A stretch of 64,000 nt of DNA, taken from positions 1,704,001 through 1,768,000 of the forward strand of contig CAMRHE010000352.1 of assembly GCA_947044405.1 (NCBI GenBank), in the 5' to 3' direction. The position numbers were made by a program, and so were the translations under genes. Within the stretch, counting starts at the first letter, position 1; the number at the start of each line of letters is the position of its first letter. This document shows positions 59,401 to 64,000 of the stretch, piece by piece. The notes beneath the pieces were generated by a model. The model ran no database searches. It saw only the letters and a list, made by a program, of their open reading frames with translations, and was not told the DNA's origin. This DNA is from Leptodactylus fallax (taxonomy: Eukaryota; Chordata; Amphibia; Anura; Leptodactylidae).

Positions 59401-59410
59401 CAGGAAATGA

Positions 59411-59837
59411 AGTTACTGTGACCTGTACCTAGATTACTGGCATATGTATTTACTGGAGACTATGGTTGTGGAGGTATATCATGGCTGTGCGGGAGTCTAG
59501 TCAATGATGCTTTGTGTGGGGACCAGGTGTTTGGGTTTTCCTAGCACTAAGAGCAACAAAATACTGACCTGTTGCATGATGCAGTCGTGATACTATAACC
59601 TTAGTCTAAGGGTAGTGAAAGTATCTAATTACACCCTAGGTCCAGTGGAAAGTTGGAGAGTGTGAATACTATCTAACATTTAAACCCCGAATAAACTTTG
59701 AATAGACAGGCACAGACCACATTGATCTGTCTTTTAGTAGATTAGTGGACGTCCTTTGTGTATTATGTTATGTTTTATCGTTTGAAACCATTTATTTTCT
59801 GTGAGATATGAAGTAATAGGGAATGGTGTAGAACCCG
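59411..59837. other. unassigned
   Basis: No gene or element ends recognised. Confidence 0.45.
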
Positions 59838-59960
59838 CTGTGAGACTACTTGGCACAGTGTTGACAATATCTCAGTAAAGCGCTGTGGAATATGATGGCG
59901 CTATATAAGTAAAATAAAACTAACAATTTTAGTATTTGAGAGATTATGAGAGCCATGAGA
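59838..59960 (+). repeat. direct repeat, copy 2
   Basis: Duplicate of 55830-55962, about 4.0 kb away, starting inside the SINE tail. It differs by small indels (AAGTAAGTAAAATAAAACAA versus AAGTAAAATAAAAC). Confidence 0.85.
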
Positions 59961-61410
59961 CTTGTCTGCTATGAGTACTTTGGATTTTTAAACACAAATC
60001 TAGGATGCCATACCTGAAAATTACAATAATTATATAGAAAATCACTTGAGAAAAGCATCACCAATAATGGACCAAGATCTAGCTCCATGTGAGGTGCAAG
60101 TTGCATGGGCATGACCTTATAAGTATTTAATAAGGGCTCCAGAAGGCTCTCTACAGTGTTGGCCAAAAGTATTGGCACCCCTGCAATTCTGTCAGATAAT
60201 ACTCAATTTCTTCCAGAAAATGATTGCAATCACAAATGCTTTGGTAACAGTGGTGAACCTAGCCTCTTTGCTGCCTGAGGCGGACTATAGAAAGACTCCC
60301 CCCCCCCCCAAAAAAAAAAAAAAAAAAAAAAAAAACTGAGTTTCCATGCTACTAGTTTAACACACTGTTATCGTCGCACAATATACACAATACACAAAGT
60401 TATAAAACAGTTTTTAAGAATTCTTCTTCCTGTGTTACTTCAGTATCAGATCAACAACACGGCATTAACAATGAAAGTAACTTCATATATATTCTGCTTG
60501 GTGGATGGACGAGCCCACGTGGCCCCCATTCTCTATAATAGGAGCCCCGCAGATAGCTGAGTACTGGACTTCGGCTATCTTTGGCACTCCCATTGAAGTG
60601 AATGAGAGCCACGCGGGTTCGTCCATCCACCAAGTGACACACCTATATATATGGCTGCAGCCAGGCTGGATTCCCACCCAGTGGGGGAAAAAACCCAATT
60701 CTCAGGCTCAGTGGGGGTCTCAGCAGACAGACCCCCATCAATCAGGTATTTATCCTCTATCATTTAGGTGTATACAGTGCAGTAACATTCTGTGACTTAC
60801 AGGTGACGTCTCTGACTAATCCTTCACATTTCCCTTCTCTTCCCTCTGGACCGCCATGACCACTTCTTCCAGCTGTGACTTGTCTCTGTAAAGGTTGCAA
60901 CACAGACATCTTTGGCTCCTCACTTTTCCAGGCATCCAACCCACATTGTCCTCACCTACACAAAGCCCCCATTCTGCTGCTACCCCCAATTATATAATAT
61001 ATGATATAACCCCCCATAATGAATAATACCTCCAAGTGCATCTTTATATTAATAATGTCTGTGTGTACCCTGTATAAATAGTTCCCCTTATTAATAATAC
61101 CCCAGGTGTTAACTAATTAAAAGGTTTTCCAGGTCATTAATAAACTAATCAGTGGGGTTCAAAAACCCAGGACCCCCACTGACCAGCTGTTTGAATGGTA
61201 CCTGTGTAAGTGCCGTGACCGCTTCTCTGTTTACATAGTGTAATTCATCTCATAGCGGTCATGTAATGTAACTGCAGCCTCGTCCTGAACATGTTTACAG
61301 TATGTGACAAGGCTACAATTACTTCACACGGTCACTATAAACAGACAGCGTATAATATAAACAGATGCCATAGCCCATGTTTATAGCGCCCCATTTACAC
61401 ACACTATAAT

Positions 61411-61984
61411 GTTCCACAGCAGCCCCTGCACACAGTATTACACAGTATTACGGCCCGCAGCGGCCCCTGCACACTGTATTATGCCTCTCAGCGGCCCCTG
61501 CACAATGTATTATGCTCCATAGTGGCCCCTGCTCACAGTATTATGCCCCGCATTGCCACTGCACACGGTATTATGTTCCACAGCAACTCCTGCACACAGT
61601 TTTATGCCCCATATTGGCCCCTGCACACGGTATTATGCTCCATAGTGGCCCCTGCACACGGTATTATGCTCCACAGTGGCCCCAGCACACGGCATTATGC
61701 TCCATAGTGGCCCCTGCACTGGTATTATCCTCCATAGTGGCCCTTGCACTGGTATTATGCTCCATAGTGGCCCCTGCACTGGTATTATCCTCCATAGTGG
61801 CCCTTGCACTGGTATTATGCTCCATAGTGGCCCCTGCACTTGTATTATGCTCCATAGTGACCCCTGCACCCGGTATTATGCTCTATAGTGGCCCCTGCAC
61901 TTGTATTATGCTCCAGAGTGGCCCCTGCACAGGGTATTATGCTCTTCAGTGGTCCCTGCACAGGGTATTATGCCCCATAGTGGC
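61411..61984. repeat. 30-31-bp minisatellite in hAT copy 2
   Basis: Same unit as 13471-14108 with fewer copies. The 160-codon frame at 61512-61994 and its minus-strand partners are translations of the array. Confidence 0.95.
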
Positions 61985-62645
61985 CGACCCATGAACTATT
62001 ATTATACTCTGGGGTCTTTTCAGACCCCAGAGTATAATGATTGGAGACCCAGGGGAGAATACAAACATAAAAACCAGAGTTACTTACCTATCCTGGACAC
62101 CGGTGCACTCCTTGCAGCTTTCGGCCCTGTTTAATTGCGCACACACGTCACGTGATCAGGCCGGCGATGCGACCTGATGACGTTACCAGAGGCTTCAAGC
62201 CTGCTCGGAGTTACATCGGATCACAGGAGGTGAGTAACACTGGTTTTTATGTTCCCTCACCAAACCTAGGCCTCCGATTATTATACTCCGGGGTCTGAAT
62301 AGACCCCGGAGTATAATAATAGTAGTATTTGCGGCCCGCGGCCTCACTTACCGATCCCCGTGGCCGCTCACAGCGGCATCCACTTCCCTTTCTGCGGCCC
62401 ATAGCAGAAGGGGAAGCGGGGGCGGCCACGAGCAGACGCAGGGTAGGTAAATAAATAGGCCCTGACCTGCCGGGGATACTCCAACAGGTTACGGCCTATT
62501 TATATATATAAAAAAAAGCTATACTCACCTGCGATGCCTTGATGCAGCCGCCGCCACCTCCTCTTCTTGTCCGCGACGTCTGTGTCTCAGCGTAGGCGGC
62601 GTGATGACGTCATTGTATCGCCGCCTGCGCTGAGATGCGACGTCT

Positions 62646-62724
62646 TGTAAACCAGCCCAGGACAGGCCGCGCTCAGCTCTTTTTTTTTTTTTTTTTTAAA
62701 GCGGCCTGTCCTGGGCTGGTTTAC
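62646..62724. repeat. hairpin: GTAAACCAGCCCAGGACAGG arms
   Basis: The left arm GTAAACCAGCCCAGGACAGG and right arm CCTGTCCTGGGCTGGTTTAC form a perfect stem of at least 20 bp, with a loop of about 39 bp containing a T run. In copy 1 (14765-14790) only GTAAATCAGCCCTGGGCTGG remains. Confidence 0.9.
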
Positions 62725-62939
62725 ATTAAATAGTAAAAATGCCGCCCCCCGGACAGTGCCGCCCGAGGTGGCCGCCTCACTTCGCCTCATTAGCGGTGCG
62801 CCCCTGTTTGGTAATAATATCTTCATTTATTTTGCTTGCAATGAAAAAACACAAAAGAGAATGAGAAAAAAGTCAAATCATTGATCATTTTACACAAAAC
62901 TCCAAAAATGGGTCGGACAAAAGTATTGGCACCCTCAGC

Positions 62940-63952
<1,013 letters not shown>

Positions 63953-64000
63953 GCTCAATGTGGTACACACAAGGACACAGGACAGAGGTTGAGTCAACTT

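Larger units (their letters stand above)
56360..59410 (-). mobile_element. L2 LINE, 3.05 kb, with endonuclease and RT
   Basis: Minus strand. The 3' end (GGCGCTATATAAATAAAATG, then ATT repeats) lies at 56361-56400, and coding runs rightward to 59400. The 5' end is truncated within the endonuclease (NRKGGGVGLL near 59385). This is the best preserved L2 in the window and the reference for the fragments at 26815 and 42870. Confidence 0.9.
60248..62806. mobile_element. hAT element, non-autonomous, copy 2
   Basis: The ends are the same as in copy 1 (CAGTGGTGAACCTAGCC and GGTGCGCCCCTG). It is flanked by perfect 8-bp duplications TTTGGTAA (60240-60247 and 62807-62814). Collinear with 12327-14871, with a shorter minisatellite and a longer internal hairpin (62646-62724) that is reduced in copy 1. 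No transposase. Confidence 0.95.

Overview
This window looks like intergenic DNA from an anuran amphibian (inference). The evidence is a mixture of L1, L2 and Rex1-like LINEs, a tRNA-derived SINE with an L2-type tail, several Tc1/mariner families, many hAT elements and MITEs, a DIRS retrotransposon, and a Penelope-like element with a GIY-YIG domain. I found no host protein-coding gene, rRNA, functional tRNA, CRISPR array or operon. Every long open frame is a piece of a mobile element or a shadow of a repeat. Nearly all transposase and retrotransposon genes here carry stops, frameshifts or deletions.

Layout, left to right: 1-775 is the 3' end of an L1. A Tc1 element (983-1784) is cut off by a second L1 (about 1785-11276). 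That L1 contains a third, internally deleted L1 (about 5292-8865), which itself holds a 301-bp Tc1-derived MITE (7378-7678); a probable LTR lies at about 9678-10610. A possible retroviral LTR lies at 11396-11755. A 2.5-kb hAT element (12327-14871) is followed by Tc1 elements at 15089-16685, 17192-18894 and 20095-21801.

From 23090 to 39575 there is an ancient inverted duplication. Its two arms, about 1.2-1.3 kb each, face a loop of roughly 250 bp. The arms have been hit independently by a MITE, two hAT elements, a solo LTR, an L2 fragment, a DIRS, a Tc1 and a hAT MITE. Because each arm is an empty-site control for the other, insertion boundaries and target duplications can be read from the window itself. 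The deepest nest is hAT (28326-37190), then DIRS (28983-36928), then hAT (29550-31472), plus an exact-period 900-bp tandem duplication (33904-35705).

From 39754 to 45458 lies a Penelope-like element with 16-bp target duplications. It carries a GIY-YIG reading frame, a nested MITE and a nested L2. The rest holds a small hAT (46237-46916), a MITE (47428-47789), a DIRS RT fragment (about 47935-48740), a Rex1/CR1-like LINE (about 48834-51880), a truncated Tc1 (51886-52935), a SINE (about 55660-55915), a 3-kb L2 (56360-59410), and a Tc1 (60154 to the window end) split by a second copy of the 2.5-kb hAT (60248-62806).

The most unusual theme is that five hAT-type elements carry arrays of what looks like the same roughly 30-bp minisatellite, and most also carry sequences resembling 5' splice donors.
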